64,000 bases of DNA from Mesoterricola silvestris (GCF_030295405.1 NZ_AP027080.1:2418001-2482000), one strand, 5' to 3'. Shown: positions 43,175 to 51,926, counted from the stretch's first letter. Notes: a model not told the origin generated them from the letters alone. Made by a program: numbers and translations.

Positions 43175-44062
43175 TTACGCGATCCAGGCTTCGGGGCCAG
43201 GGTCGATGGGTTTCGGATCTCGGTGCGAGGCCACCATGGCGGCGGGCCGCATCCACTTCTTGCTCAACGCCCGCCATTCGCGGGGGTAGTCGATGTAGCG
43301 GTCGGCGGGCTGGTAGAGCTGGGCGAACGGCATCCCGCCAAGGGACCAGACCTTTTCCAACCGGGCCTCGGCCTGGGGGATGGTTTCCCCGCCGAACCCG
43401 ATGAGGGTGAAACACCGGAGCTTCTTCCGGCCCAGGTAAGAGAGGAGGCCCAGGGCCTTCTCCAGTGGGCGCAACGCCCCGGCGGTGTCAGCGGCAAGGA
43501 ACACGGCCCCCACGCGGATCCCGCGCAACTGGTCCGCGAACCACTCGTCAACCAGGTCCGCTTGAATGCCCCCGGAGAAGTAGGCGGCCCGGCGCTGGCG
43601 GTTGAGCATGGCAATGACCTTGAGGATGTGGTCCCGCCCGGCCTGGAGCAGGTTGTTGTCCTGGACCATCCATCCGTCCGGGAAGTCCTGGACCTCGGCC
43701 AAGCGGCCCTCGCGCCCGGGGACCAGGCACCAGGGGCATTTCTTGTTGCATCCCCGGGTGGTGAACGTCACGCCCTTCCGGAGGTAGCGGCCAGGGACGA
43801 AGGACTCCAAGGGGGATCCCATGGCCGGGCCTCCCAGCTTGACCACCGGGTAGAACCGTCCCCACTCCCGGGCGAGGCGCTGGGCCTCGGGGATGTCCCA
43901 GGTGAAGGCCACGCTCACATGAACCTCATCAGCCTCCGGGCGCAGCCCGTCCAGGGGAGGGTTGCCCACGAAGGCCATGGGATCCGTGGGGGTCAAGCTG
44001 GTCCTGCGGGGAAAGACACGGATGAGGTTCAAGGGGGCTCCGGAGGGGGCGAGGCTGGACAT
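43175..44062 (-). CDS. Radical SAM domain protein
   Basis: This 295-residue protein has the radical SAM cluster motif CNKKCPWC (Cys105, Cys109, Cys112), followed by a glycine loop and strands (IQADLVDEWFADQLRG). It binds a 4Fe-4S cluster and S-adenosylmethionine. The preceding half (DEVHVSVAFTWDIPEA) looks like a B12-like or Rossmann-type portion, but no cobalamin motif was seen. It overlaps the cytosine methyltransferase stop as TGATG, so the two are coupled. Substrate unknown. Confidence 0.82.
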   Translation of the reverse strand: MSSLAPSGAPLNLIRVFPRRTSLTPTDPMAFVGNPPLDGLRPEADEVHVSVAFTWDIPEAQRLAREWGRFYPVVKLGGPAMGSPLESFVPGRYLRKGVTFTTRGCNKKCPWCLVPGREGRLAEVQDFPDGWMVQDNNLLQAGRDHILKVIAMLNRQRRAAYFSGGIQADLVDEWFADQLRGIRVGAVFLAADTAGALRPLEKALGLLSYLGRKKLRCFTLIGFGGETIPQAEARLEKVWSLGGMPFAQLYQPADRYIDYPREWRALSKKWMRPAAMVASHRDPKPIDPGPEAWIA

Positions 44063-45039
44063 CAGCGGTTTTCGGTTAAGCGGCGATAGAGCGTGGCGAA
44101 TGCCAGAGCAACCACACTTGGAACTTGTCCGTTTCCAAGTGCTCTAAGCTGGTCCACCCGATGGGCCACCCCATGAGCCAGGCGACCCACTGGGGGTTCA
44201 GGGAGCCATTCAATTCTTCCGGGCTGACCATCGTGCGGAGCTTGGCGCGGGATCGGCTGCCGCCCCACTTGCACAGGGCCGCCCCCCCCGTGTTGGTCAC
44301 AGCTGTTGGGGTGGGCCACATCTTCGCTGCAAGAGGGAGCGTGTCGGGTTTCCTCCCGGCTTCCTTCCGACGGATCGACATCCCGGAGGATTTCTCCCCG
44401 TCGCAGGCCCTCGACGTAGGCCACCACAGAACCGCTTGTTCCAGCCCTACCTGTTGTTTCTTCCCATTGGGAAGGTAGGCAGTCGGGGTCTTCCCTCCCC
44501 GGATCTCGGCGTCCTTCGAAACCCTGCGCCCTCCGTTCGGGACGTTGGGCGTGGGCCAGAATCCAGATTCGTTTTCGGATGTGTGGAGCTCCGGCATCGT
44601 CCGCCCCCAGCACACCCCATTCCGCAGCGTACCCCAGGTCGGCCAGGTCTCCGAGAACTCGTCCAAGCCCTCGACCAACGAGCATTGGGGAGTTCTCCAC
44701 AAGGACGAACTCTGGTCCCACCTCGCCAATGATCCGAGCAAACTCCGACCAGAGGCCAGATCTGGCTCCGTCAATCCCTGCTCCCTGGCCGGCGATGCTG
44801 ATGTCCTGGCAAGGGAAACCCCCGGAGATGACATCGACCTGGCCGCGCCAGGGTTCCCCGCGGAAGGATCGAACGTCATCCCAGATCGGGAAGGGTTCAA
44901 GGATTCCGTCCCGTTGGCGGGCAAGGAGCACTCGCCTGGCGTAGGCATCAATCTCAACAGCGCAGACGGTGCGCCATCCAAGGAGTTTGCCTCCCAGGAT
45001 GCCTCCTCCTGCCCCTGCAAAAAGTGCCAGCTCATTCAA
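44062..45039 (-). CDS. C5 cytosine DNA methyltransferase, Dcm-type
   Basis: This 325-residue enzyme has the full C5 set: FAGAGGGILGG (motif I, SAM binding), GGFPCQDIS (motif IV, catalytic Cys77), ENSP (motif VI) and RKRIWILA (motif VIII). The C-terminal motif (QLRALGNGQVPSVVALAF, motif X) is intact. The start is TTG 45039, after GGAGG. It should methylate cytosine at C5 within a short target; no cognate restriction gene is nearby. It probably protects phage DNA. Confidence 0.94.
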   Translation of the reverse strand: MNELALFAGAGGGILGGKLLGWRTVCAVEIDAYARRVLLARQRDGILEPFPIWDDVRSFRGEPWRGQVDVISGGFPCQDISIAGQGAGIDGARSGLWSEFARIIGEVGPEFVLVENSPMLVGRGLGRVLGDLADLGYAAEWGVLGADDAGAPHIRKRIWILAHAQRPERRAQGFEGRRDPGREDPDCLPSQWEETTGRAGTSGSVVAYVEGLRRGEILRDVDPSEGSREETRHAPSCSEDVAHPNSCDQHGGGGPVQVGRQPIPRQAPHDGQPGRIEWLPEPPVGRLAHGVAHRVDQLRALGNGQVPSVVALAFATLYRRLTENR

Positions 45040-45076
45040 GGTTCCTCCGTGGGGATGGGAGTGCAGATGGACAGCC

Positions 45077-45352
45077 TCAGAAAAGGCTGGGGTGGGTTGG
45101 GGGAAGGCGCTTGAAAACCACGCTGCAACCATCCTCGCGGGCGATGGTAAGGCCGGTCTGAAACGAGGTGATGGGGTAGCCCATGCAGCGGTGGTTGTGG
45201 CGCTGGAAATCGGTGTCGGGCTGCTGGCAGGTGGAACGCCAATCGCAAGCGCGGCAGATGTTGGACCCATCGTCGGGCTTGACGATGTCCTTGAGCACGG
45301 CAACGTAGCCGTCCGGAGCTTCCTTGGGGTTGAGGGTCGGCATGGCGGTCAT
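45077..45352 (-). CDS. Hypothetical cysteine-containing protein
   Basis: This 91-residue protein has CRACDWRSTC and HNHRCMGYPI, which suggest a metal site of the zinc-finger type. Start at ATG 45352, with AGGAG very close; ATG 45343 has the better distance. The gap to the next gene (45353-45425) shows no ORF. No family recognised. Confidence 0.55.
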   Translation of the reverse strand: MTAMPTLNPKEAPDGYVAVLKDIVKPDDGSNICRACDWRSTCQQPDTDFQRHNHRCMGYPITSFQTGLTIAREDGCSVVFKRLPPTHPSLF

Positions 45353-45425
45353 GCTCCTGGACAGGAGGCGCGGGGCCGCGCCGCCCGGGGTCCGTTGGTT
45401 CCGGCTACCGGAAGATCCGCCGAAC

Positions 45426-45590
45426 CTAGCCCCGGCCCTTGCGGCTGATCGGGGTGCGGGGCGCGCGGATCTGCTCGCCCGCGATGATCCGGAGAGACAG
45501 GCCGGTTAGGCCCAGGCGGCGCAGAGGGGGCCGGCGGGGAGCGGCCGGGGTGGGCCTGGGGGCGGTGGGGTAGACAGGGCGGTCTTTCAT
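45426..45590 (-). CDS. 54-residue basic proline-rich protein
   Basis: This small basic protein (MKDRPVYPTAPRPTPAAPRR, then PPLRRLGLTG) is preceded by AAAGGA. Its ATG overlaps the upstream stop. Basic composition suggests nucleic acid contact. No family recognised. Confidence 0.5.
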   Translation of the reverse strand: MKDRPVYPTAPRPTPAAPRRPPLRRLGLTGLSLRIIAGEQIRAPRTPISRKGRG

Positions 45591-45766
45591 TTGGTCCTTT
45601 CGGGCGTGGCGGGGTTGCGGAAGATGAGAGCGACGAACTCGGCCAGGTCGATCCAGAGGATCCGCAGGCGGCCGGTGTGCTGCCGGCGCTCCAACCGGCG
45701 GGTACGGCGCTCCTTGCCGATGACCCTGGGGAGCCAGGCATAGGGGACCTTGCGACGATCGTTCAT
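45587..45766 (-). CDS. 59-residue basic protein
   Basis: This small basic protein has a helix-turn-helix-like pattern (YAWLPRVIGKERRTRRLERR, then GRLRILWIDLAEFV). AAAGGA precedes ATG 45766. It is coupled to the next ORF by ATGA. An AlpA or excisionase-like role is possible but unsupported. Confidence 0.45.
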   Translation of the reverse strand: MNDRRKVPYAWLPRVIGKERRTRRLERRQHTGRLRILWIDLAEFVALIFRNPATPERTK

Positions 45767-45777
45767 GGCGTTTCCTT

Positions 45778-46107
45778 TCAAGAGAGGCCATCGAAGAGGG
45801 ATTGGAGGGAGGAATCCGTCCCGCGGCGCCGGCGCGGTCGGGGGGGTTCCTGGGGCCTGGGGGCATCCTCACGGCGTCGATGCGACCGGAGGGGTGTGGT
45901 GCTGGCCTCGGGGCGGCCCACCCCATCCAGGGCGTCGAGGGTGGCCATGAAGGCCGCCCAGGCCATCTCACCCTGGTGGATCCGGTGGGGACCCTTCACC
46001 GCCACCCGGTCGAACCCATCAGGGCCCGGGCGGTCCTGGCTGGTCTTCCAGGTGTGCTGGATCGTCCAGTCCCGGTGGAGGGTCTCCTGGTAGGGCTTGA
46101 AATTCAC
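45778..46107 (-). CDS. Hypothetical early phage protein
   Basis: This 109-residue protein has an aromatic-rich first part (NFKPYQETLHRDWTIQHTW) and an Arg/Pro-rich, probably disordered second part. It overlaps the DUF5131 gene stop by ATGA. No family recognised. Confidence 0.5.
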   Translation of the reverse strand: MNFKPYQETLHRDWTIQHTWKTSQDRPGPDGFDRVAVKGPHRIHQGEMAWAAFMATLDALDGVGRPEASTTPLRSHRRREDAPRPQEPPRPRRRRGTDSSLQSLFDGLS

Positions 46108-47117
46108 GGGGTCACCACGGGATATCCGTCGTGGACCTGGCCGTCCAGGGACCGGCCCGCGGCCTTTTTCCCAATTCGAACGGCGCCGTAGCCATCTCCG
46201 AAGGCATGGGTACCCATGCTCCCGGCGCGGGTCCGGAACTGTGGCCCGCCCTCAAGGGGGTGCCACCAAAGGTCTCCCATCGCCGGGGCCCACTCCCCCC
46301 ACTGCTTGAACAGGAAAGGGACGCCGGCGGCGGAGCACTGGTCACGCAGGCCCCGGGCCCAGTCGGGGTGCATCGGACGGGCTCCGGGGCCGGACTCTCC
46401 GCCCACGACCACCCAATCCAGCTGGTCAATCCGGTGGGTTCGGCAGTCCTCGGGCAGGAAGGGGAAGGGATAACTCCCCCCGCACCGGTCGGAGAGGATC
46501 TCGCGGGACAGGTCCACTGGGCCCAGGAGGGGTTCGCAGGAAAGCCAGCGCACCGCGGCCAGTGTCTCGAGGAGGAAGGGAATCCGCTTGTCGGCGGTTT
46601 CCTGGTTCTCCACGCTCACCCCCACCCAGACGTTGGGCAGGGCCCGGGGCCCCAGGTCGATCTGGTCGAAAAGGAGGTCATTCCCATAGGACCCGGCGTA
46701 GGCCCATTCCTCCCGGCGGTCCTGCGCGAGGTAGTCCCGCATCCGCTCCGGGCGCTTGGTCAGGATCTGGAACGTGTGCTGGGGGCAGGCGGCCATGATC
46801 CCAAAGACCTGGTCGATCCGGTCGAATGGGAGATCCTCGTGGAAGAGGTCGCTCATGGAGTTCACGAAGACCCGCCGGGGCCGGCGCCAGGTGAGGGGGG
46901 TCTCCAGCTGCTCGGGCACCAGGCGGACGTGGCCAGTCCAGCGCCCAGTGGAGCTTTCCACCAGGCCGTGGTAGGGCATGCCCGGCTGGGAGCAGAACCG
47001 GGCCGCCATCCGTTCGGCGTAGCAGTTCCTGCACCCTTCGGAGACCCTGGAGCATCCCCGGATGAGGTTCCAGGTTGCGTCGGTCCAGACGATTCCGCCG
47101 TTTCGCTGGTCAGCCAT
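46104..47117 (-). CDS. DUF5131 family protein (phage Gp37/Gp68)
   Basis: This 337-residue protein has the family hallmark WNLIRGCSRVSEGCRNCYAE (Cys22, Cys29, Cys32). It continues with FVNSMSDLFHEDLPFD, FQILTKRPERM and VSVENQETADKRI. Gp37/Gp68 proteins have a radical-SAM-like TIM-barrel pattern and carry an iron-sulfur cluster motif; their substrate is not known to me. It overlaps both neighbours. Start at ATG 47117, just inside the preceding gene. Confidence 0.93.
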   Translation of the reverse strand: MADQRNGGIVWTDATWNLIRGCSRVSEGCRNCYAERMAARFCSQPGMPYHGLVESSTGRWTGHVRLVPEQLETPLTWRRPRRVFVNSMSDLFHEDLPFDRIDQVFGIMAACPQHTFQILTKRPERMRDYLAQDRREEWAYAGSYGNDLLFDQIDLGPRALPNVWVGVSVENQETADKRIPFLLETLAAVRWLSCEPLLGPVDLSREILSDRCGGSYPFPFLPEDCRTHRIDQLDWVVVGGESGPGARPMHPDWARGLRDQCSAAGVPFLFKQWGEWAPAMGDLWWHPLEGGPQFRTRAGSMGTHAFGDGYGAVRIGKKAAGRSLDGQVHDGYPVVTP

Positions 47118-47976
47118 TGGCCACCACCTGACCCAGCACGGTCGGGTCCCCCTCCTCCATGAGCCGCACACACATGGCCATCGTCTGGATGATCTCCATG
47201 TGCAGGGCATCCTTAGTCGCTCCGGGCTTCCCATTCCGAATGTCCAGAACCGCCTTGACCACTTCCCCGGCTTCCTCGGCCAGGGCCAGGGTGCTGTGGT
47301 CCGCGCCGGGGAACTTGGTCCGGGCACGGGCGAGTTCAGCCAGGACCTGGGCGACCCAGATGGGCGCTTCTCGGGAGGTGGGGCCGGGGGCCTTCGGCTT
47401 CACCCCGGGAGCCGCCTTGGGAAACGGATTCTCCGGGATGGGGGGGAGTTCGGGAATGGGGATGCCGTTCTCCCGGCAGATACCGGGAACCTCGTAGCGC
47501 ACGCAGTGAATACGCTGGCGGACTTTTACGAATTCCTCGGAGGTGGTCGCGGCCTTCGCTTCGGATGTGAGTGCCAAGATCTTGTCGATGCGCTCCCTGA
47601 GGCGCTTTTCGGGGTTGAGGGTGGGGCGAACCATGGGTTCCTTCTGGGGTTGGGCGGAGGACGCCGGCTTGGTGGGCGGGGGAATGGAGCGGGGTTCCTG
47701 GGCCTGGGGCGCAGCCCTGGGCAGTGGGCCCGCTGGGAAGGGGACATCCCTCGGAGTGGCGGCCGCCTGGTGCCTGAGGGCCGACAGGGAGGCGTCGAGA
47801 ATGGCCTTGTGCTGGGCCCAGGCCGTGATGGCCGGAATGTCCAGGTTGGAGGGGCGAACGGCCTTATGTTCCCTGATGAGGCGCTCTCCCTGGGCGATGG
47901 CCTGGGCGAGCTTATCGGGCGGAAGGATCTCCCCGAGGCGGGTCTTGGGCTTCTGGAAGGGGTGAAAGGTGGTCAC
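47110..47976 (-). CDS. Protein with C-terminal MazG-like domain
   Basis: This 288-residue protein has a low-complexity Pro/Ala-rich middle. The C-terminal 80 residues (PIWVAQVLAELARARTKFPG, then LALAEEAGEVVKAVLD) match all-alpha NTP pyrophosphatases. The E-x-x-E and helix features of MazG-like enzymes are visible (EEAGE, then EIIQTMAM). It starts at a GTG overlapping the stop of a 38-residue ORF. It may hydrolyse nucleotides. Confidence 0.7.
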   Translation of the reverse strand: MTTFHPFQKPKTRLGEILPPDKLAQAIAQGERLIREHKAVRPSNLDIPAITAWAQHKAILDASLSALRHQAAATPRDVPFPAGPLPRAAPQAQEPRSIPPPTKPASSAQPQKEPMVRPTLNPEKRLRERIDKILALTSEAKAATTSEEFVKVRQRIHCVRYEVPGICRENGIPIPELPPIPENPFPKAAPGVKPKAPGPTSREAPIWVAQVLAELARARTKFPGADHSTLALAEEAGEVVKAVLDIRNGKPGATKDALHMEIIQTMAMCVRLMEEGDPTVLGQVVANG

Positions 47977-48089
47977 TTGGCACCCCGTTGTGCGAGATGG
48001 ATCAGGAGGTGGGCGACCAGGAAGATGGCGGCGATGGCGGCCACAGTCCAAATCTCCCAGGGCCTGAATTCGGGCGGGTTGCGGCTCAT
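47973..48089 (-). CDS. 38-residue membrane peptide
   Basis: A tiny ORF with a single membrane helix (WTVAAIAAIFLVAHLLIHLA), translationally coupled on both sides. Its ATG overlaps the Ref-like stop and its TGA overlaps the GTG of the MazG-like gene. Too short for any family assignment. Confidence 0.5.
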   Translation of the reverse strand: MSRNPPEFRPWEIWTVAAIAAIFLVAHLLIHLAQRGAK

Positions 48090-48535
48090 GTGCGGCCCCC
48101 GTCAGGGATCGGGTCGGTCCGCTCGCTGACGATTTCCAGCCAGGAATTCGTGAATTCCAGGAGGTAGAGCTCCGGGAAGAACTGGGCTTCCCAGGTGCGC
48201 TCTCCCGAGTGGAAGGCGATGCCGAGGGGCCCCAGACGGTGGTGGGTGGGGCAGAGGGGGATCGTCTCCAGGTGGCTTGCGCGCTCGGCGGCCCCATATT
48301 TCTGGCCGTCCGGGCGAGTCCGGAGGTGGTGCACCTCCGCGGGCCTGTAGCCCCTCCCCTTGACCCGGCAGATGCAACATCCGAGGTCAGCCACGGCCTC
48401 GAGGCGGTCGCGCTCTGCCTTGCACTTCGGGATGCTTTGGCCCTGGAGGAACGTCTCGAGCTCGGCATCGGTCCACCACCCGGGGAGGCCGGCGTTTTCG
48501 CGAAGGGTACGGAGGCGGGCAGCAGGGGTGCTCAT
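48086..48535 (-). CDS. Ref-like HNH nuclease
   Basis: This 149-residue protein has a central metal-binding nuclease region: GCCICRVKGRGYRPAEVHHL, then LETIPLCPTHHRLGPLGIAF. This matches the Ref/NinG-like recombination nucleases of phages P1 and lambda. It should make DNA ends for RecA-dependent repair or phage recombination. It overlaps the Mor gene by ATGA. Confidence 0.8.
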   Translation of the reverse strand: MSTPAARLRTLRENAGLPGWWTDAELETFLQGQSIPKCKAERDRLEAVADLGCCICRVKGRGYRPAEVHHLRTRPDGQKYGAAERASHLETIPLCPTHHRLGPLGIAFHSGERTWEAQFFPELYLLEFTNSWLEIVSERTDPIPDGGRT

Positions 48536-48843
48536 GGCTTGGCCCCCTTGAGCGCCGCCGTGCGCTCCGCGATGATCTGTTCGATCCTCCGGACAGAAAC
48601 ACCGAATTTCGTGGCCAGCTCCTGGTGGTTCCGGCCGGTGAACCCTTCCCAGATGGCGTCCGGGTCCGCCTTGACGTTCCGGCCCTTGGGAAAATACACC
48701 TGCTGGCCCACGAAGATGGCCCACAGGCATTCCACTGCGAGGGCGGCGAGGATTTCGGCCATCGTCTGGGCGATGCCCTTGCCGAGCATCTTTTGGACGA
48801 TGAGGTCCTTCACCTCGCGGCGTCTTGCGACAACTTCGATCAT
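48532..48843 (-). CDS. Mor/C-family transcriptional activator
   Basis: This 103-residue protein has the Mu Mor/C dimerisation and DNA-binding pattern: IFVGQQVYFPKGRNVKADPD, then IWEGFTGRNHQELATKFGVS and IEQII. Mor turns on the middle promoter in Mu. Here it sits in the early operon, so it is the likely switch to late gene expression. The target may be the palindromic elements at 35386 and 40442. Confidence 0.9.
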   Translation of the reverse strand: MIEVVARRREVKDLIVQKMLGKGIAQTMAEILAALAVECLWAIFVGQQVYFPKGRNVKADPDAIWEGFTGRNHQELATKFGVSVRRIEQIIAERTAALKGAKP

Positions 48844-50111
48844 GGCTTACCTCCCAGGCCCAGGACCTTGGTCAGGGCCATCAGTTGAGCGGATTGCGCC
48901 GGCATCGAGGACGGAAGGGAGGCCATGGCGCCCTGGACCTGGCGATCCAGCCCCTCGGGGTCGGGGTGATGCTCTTTCAGGACCTGGAGCGCCGCCTTCC
49001 TGGCATCGCGCTCCCGCGCCCGGGCCTCGTCCTCACCGGATCCGCCTTGGGCGTCGAACATGGCCGTTTCGATCGGGATCCACGCTGCCCAGGCCAGCAT
49101 CGCCTCAGGGTCATCCCGGAGTTCCGGGGGCATCTTCACCCACCGGGGGTCCTTGAACGCCTCTGGCGCCCCCTTCTGGGCCGCCTTGAGGGATTCCTGG
49201 AGGAGGGCTCGCCCTTCCTCGGCCAGATCAGCCCCCCGCTTCAGCAGGAGCCCCACGGGATTCCTCCCACCTTGTTTGTTCCGGATCTTGTAGATCGCGC
49301 ATTGGAGACCCTTCGCACCCAGATCCCGAACCAGTTGCTCGTAGGGGCGGCCGGATATTCCCAGTTCTCCCAGGCTCCTTTCCAGGAATCCGGGGATGAA
49401 AGTGGCGGCGGCGGCATCCCTGGGTTCAGGGGCGGGCGCGGGGGCATCCGGCGCGCTCGCTGATGCTCCCTGCTCCTGCTCCTTGTTCTTTGCTTCTGCT
49501 CTATGCTCTATGCTCTTGGCTTGGGAGGGGCTCCTGAGGGGCTCCAAAGGGGCTTGCTCGGGCTGGGTCGTGGCTCCATCGGATCCCTTCGTGGGGGCTC
49601 CAGAGGTGCTCCCAAGGGGCTTGGGAGGGGCTTGGCGAATCTTGCGGGTGGTCCTTGAGAGGCCCTTTGGAGGGGCTCCAGAGGGGCTATCAAAGGCTGT
49701 CGTGAGGTTGAAGGGCTCTCCGTAAACTTCAAGGAAACGACTGAAAAAAGGGCTCTTGTCGTAATCCGTCAATTCCCGGTAGATGGCTGCCCATCGGTTA
49801 TCGGCCCTTTCAACCCTCTCGGCCACCTGGTAGAACGCCATGTTGCGAACCCAGACCGTCTCCGTGTCCTGGTCGTAGTAGGCCCAATCAATGGCGGCCA
49901 GGGCCTGCATGATCTGGGTCACCTCCTCGACCGTGGTGTTGGTCTCGCCTGCCACCAGGACCAGGGGGAGGTAGTAAAGCCCGATGAGATTGGAGGTCGG
50001 GGCGGTCATCAGGTAGCAGCCCACGAGCTGGGCCATTGGGCCCATGGCCCGGATCTGACGCCCCGTTTGCCCTTTCCAGTAGGCCGGCGAAATGATGCCG
50101 TATTCACGCAT
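48840..50111 (-). CDS. Phage replication-type protein
   Basis: This 423-residue protein has an N-terminal winged-helix-like region (SNLIGLYYLPLVLVAGETNT, then EVTQIMQALAAIDWAYYD) like replisome organisers or DnaD-type proteins. A long low-complexity linker follows, rich in Gly/Pro/Ser repeats (SGAPPKGL, SGAPTKGS), then a helical C-terminal half. It overlaps the Mor gene. A role in starting phage replication is likely but not proved; no helicase loader was seen. The gap 50112-50165 could encode a 24-residue leader. Confidence 0.6.
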   Translation of the reverse strand: MREYGIISPAYWKGQTGRQIRAMGPMAQLVGCYLMTAPTSNLIGLYYLPLVLVAGETNTTVEEVTQIMQALAAIDWAYYDQDTETVWVRNMAFYQVAERVERADNRWAAIYRELTDYDKSPFFSRFLEVYGEPFNLTTAFDSPSGAPPKGLSRTTRKIRQAPPKPLGSTSGAPTKGSDGATTQPEQAPLEPLRSPSQAKSIEHRAEAKNKEQEQGASASAPDAPAPAPEPRDAAAATFIPGFLERSLGELGISGRPYEQLVRDLGAKGLQCAIYKIRNKQGGRNPVGLLLKRGADLAEEGRALLQESLKAAQKGAPEAFKDPRWVKMPPELRDDPEAMLAWAAWIPIETAMFDAQGGSGEDEARARERDARKAALQVLKEHHPDPEGLDRQVQGAMASLPSSMPAQSAQLMALTKVLGLGGKP

Positions 50112-50165
50112 TGCTCACCTCGTATGCCTGCAGAGACCCCGGGATGGGGAGGATGCTCATTCGGT

Positions 50166-51926
50166 TCATGCCGTCCATTCGAGCCTCCCAAACAGTTCGG
50201 GGCGCGGCCGGAGAACGGCATCCACCAGGGCCTGGGCCAGGCCCGGGGGAACCATGTTCCCGATCATCTTCACCTGGTCGCGTTTGGTGAACCCGGAGAG
50301 GTCGTACCACTCCGGGAGCCCCATGGCTCGGCCTAGTTCCTTCGGGGCCAGCATGCGCATCCCGATATCGGTAATGACATACGTCTCGCCGTCGATGTCT
50401 ACGGTGACAAGCCCATGCCGGGCCAGGGTGGTGACGGTGTGGAGGGGGTCGCCCGGGTCCTGGGCGGTGGTGCCCTGGCCGTAGTAGTGGGAGATGAAGG
50501 CCGCCACCAGGGCCTGGTGGTTGCCAGTGGTCAGGGCCGGGACCGGGGCGTCGGCGGGGGTCGGGGCATGGCAGGTGGTGTTGGTCATGAGGTTGACCGC
50601 GACCAGGCCGTGCTTCTGGCCCTCGGCCACTACGGTCCCCAGAGGGGTCTGGATGTCCAGGGCGCGCGGGGCCTGCCCCGGGCGCTCCCCATACCCCGTC
50701 TGGATGAGGCTGGCGGCCACAAGGGCGTGCCGGTTGCTGGTGTCCTGGGTTGGCACCGGGGCCTCCAGGGATGCCCCCCGGGCCTCCTTCGGGTCTCCGT
50801 GGTAGGTCGATATGAATGCGGCCACCAGGGCGGCGTGGACGCCCCCAGCACTCACGGTCGGAATGGGGGCCTCGACGCTCCCGGCCGTGGCCTGGAGTTG
50901 CTCCGGAGAAGTCCCGCGCAGGCTGATCATGCTGGCGGAGACCAGGGCGCTGTCGGCCTTGGTGGTCCCGGTGTGCATCGGCTCTTCCAGCCCTCGGGGC
51001 GCGGACTGGCCGGCCCGGCCCCCGACGCCCACGATGGAGGCGGACACCAGGGCCCGATCCCCGCCTTTTGGTTCGGCCGTGACAGTGCGCAGAGGATCGT
51101 CCAGGTCCTTCAGGCGGCCCCCGTGGGAAAGATTGACGATGAATGGGCGTCCGCGAAGGACAAACCGGTCGATGCCCGCGAATATCCGCCGCAAGGTGGC
51201 CGGAGCCAAAGGCTTTTTTCGGTCGAAAATCGACGGACAGGGGATGGTCCAGTCAATGCACTCGGCAGCCGTGCGCCAGGCGGGGAGGGCTGCGTCGAAC
51301 AGGCCTGCCGGCTTGCGGGGGTCTCGGTGCGTCGGCTCAGGCCAGTGAATACCCTTCCCATCCTTCACAGCCTGGAGGAAGAACCTCCGGCGCGTGGTGG
51401 GTACCCCATGGTCGGCGGCGCACAGGACACGCCAGTCCACCTCGTATCCCAGGTCTTTGAGCCCCTTGACCCAGGCATGGAAGAACTCGCCCTTGCGCTC
51501 CTTGATGGGCTGGCCCAGGTCATCCAGGGGCCCCCATTCCTGAAACTCGGGCACGTTCTCGATGAGGACCACGTCCACCTGGGCCACCCGGAGCCAGCGA
51601 TCGGTAACCTCCCAGGCATGGGAGCGCTGCTGGTCTTCCCGCGGTTTCCCGCCACGGGCCCGGGAGTGGTGAACACAGCTCGGGCTGGCCCATAGGAACT
51701 GGATGTGCTTGAGGCCGTAGGTTGCCGCGGTGATCCGGGTGATGTCTTCCTGATGCACCAGGACGTTGGGCAGGTTGAGGCCGTGGGCCTTGACCGCCAG
51801 GTCCCAGTGGTTGACGGCGTGGCTTATCAGGTCCGAATCGGAGAGGCCCAGGCCTCGAAGTGCGGACTGCTTGCCCAAGGACTCGCCCCCGGCTCCACAG
51901 AAGAGGGATACGGTGGTGGCGGTCAT
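50166..51926 (-). CDS. C5 cytosine DNA methyltransferase with tandem repeats
   Basis: This 586-residue enzyme has FCGAGGESLG (motif I), then SPSC at the catalytic position (Cys84) in place of the usual PPCQ, ENVPEF (motif VI) and TRRRFFLQ (motif VIII). The target-recognition half contains at least six imperfect repeats with the core ALVAA or ALVSAS, each followed by a glycine- or aromatic-rich segment. Motif X (FTKRDQVKMIGNMVPPGLAQA) closes it. The ATG at 51926 overlaps the antirepressor stop. Confidence 0.92.
   Translation of the reverse strand: MTATTVSLFCGAGGESLGKQSALRGLGLSDSDLISHAVNHWDLAVKAHGLNLPNVLVHQEDITRITAATYGLKHIQFLWASPSCVHHSRARGGKPREDQQRSHAWEVTDRWLRVAQVDVVLIENVPEFQEWGPLDDLGQPIKERKGEFFHAWVKGLKDLGYEVDWRVLCAADHGVPTTRRRFFLQAVKDGKGIHWPEPTHRDPRKPAGLFDAALPAWRTAAECIDWTIPCPSIFDRKKPLAPATLRRIFAGIDRFVLRGRPFIVNLSHGGRLKDLDDPLRTVTAEPKGGDRALVSASIVGVGGRAGQSAPRGLEEPMHTGTTKADSALVSASMISLRGTSPEQLQATAGSVEAPIPTVSAGGVHAALVAAFISTYHGDPKEARGASLEAPVPTQDTSNRHALVAASLIQTGYGERPGQAPRALDIQTPLGTVVAEGQKHGLVAVNLMTNTTCHAPTPADAPVPALTTGNHQALVAAFISHYYGQGTTAQDPGDPLHTVTTLARHGLVTVDIDGETYVITDIGMRMLAPKELGRAMGLPEWYDLSGFTKRDQVKMIGNMVPPGLAQALVDAVLRPRPELFGRLEWTA

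Noticed and set aside
44076-45035. Minus-strand ORF beginning MSWHFLQ inside the cytosine methyltransferase
   Set aside because: It is in another frame of the methyltransferase, which has all C5 motifs and a TTG start after GGAGG.
50415-51695. Plus-strand ORF opposite the repeat-bearing methyltransferase
   Set aside because: It mirrors the repeats of a firm enzyme gene and has no independent support.
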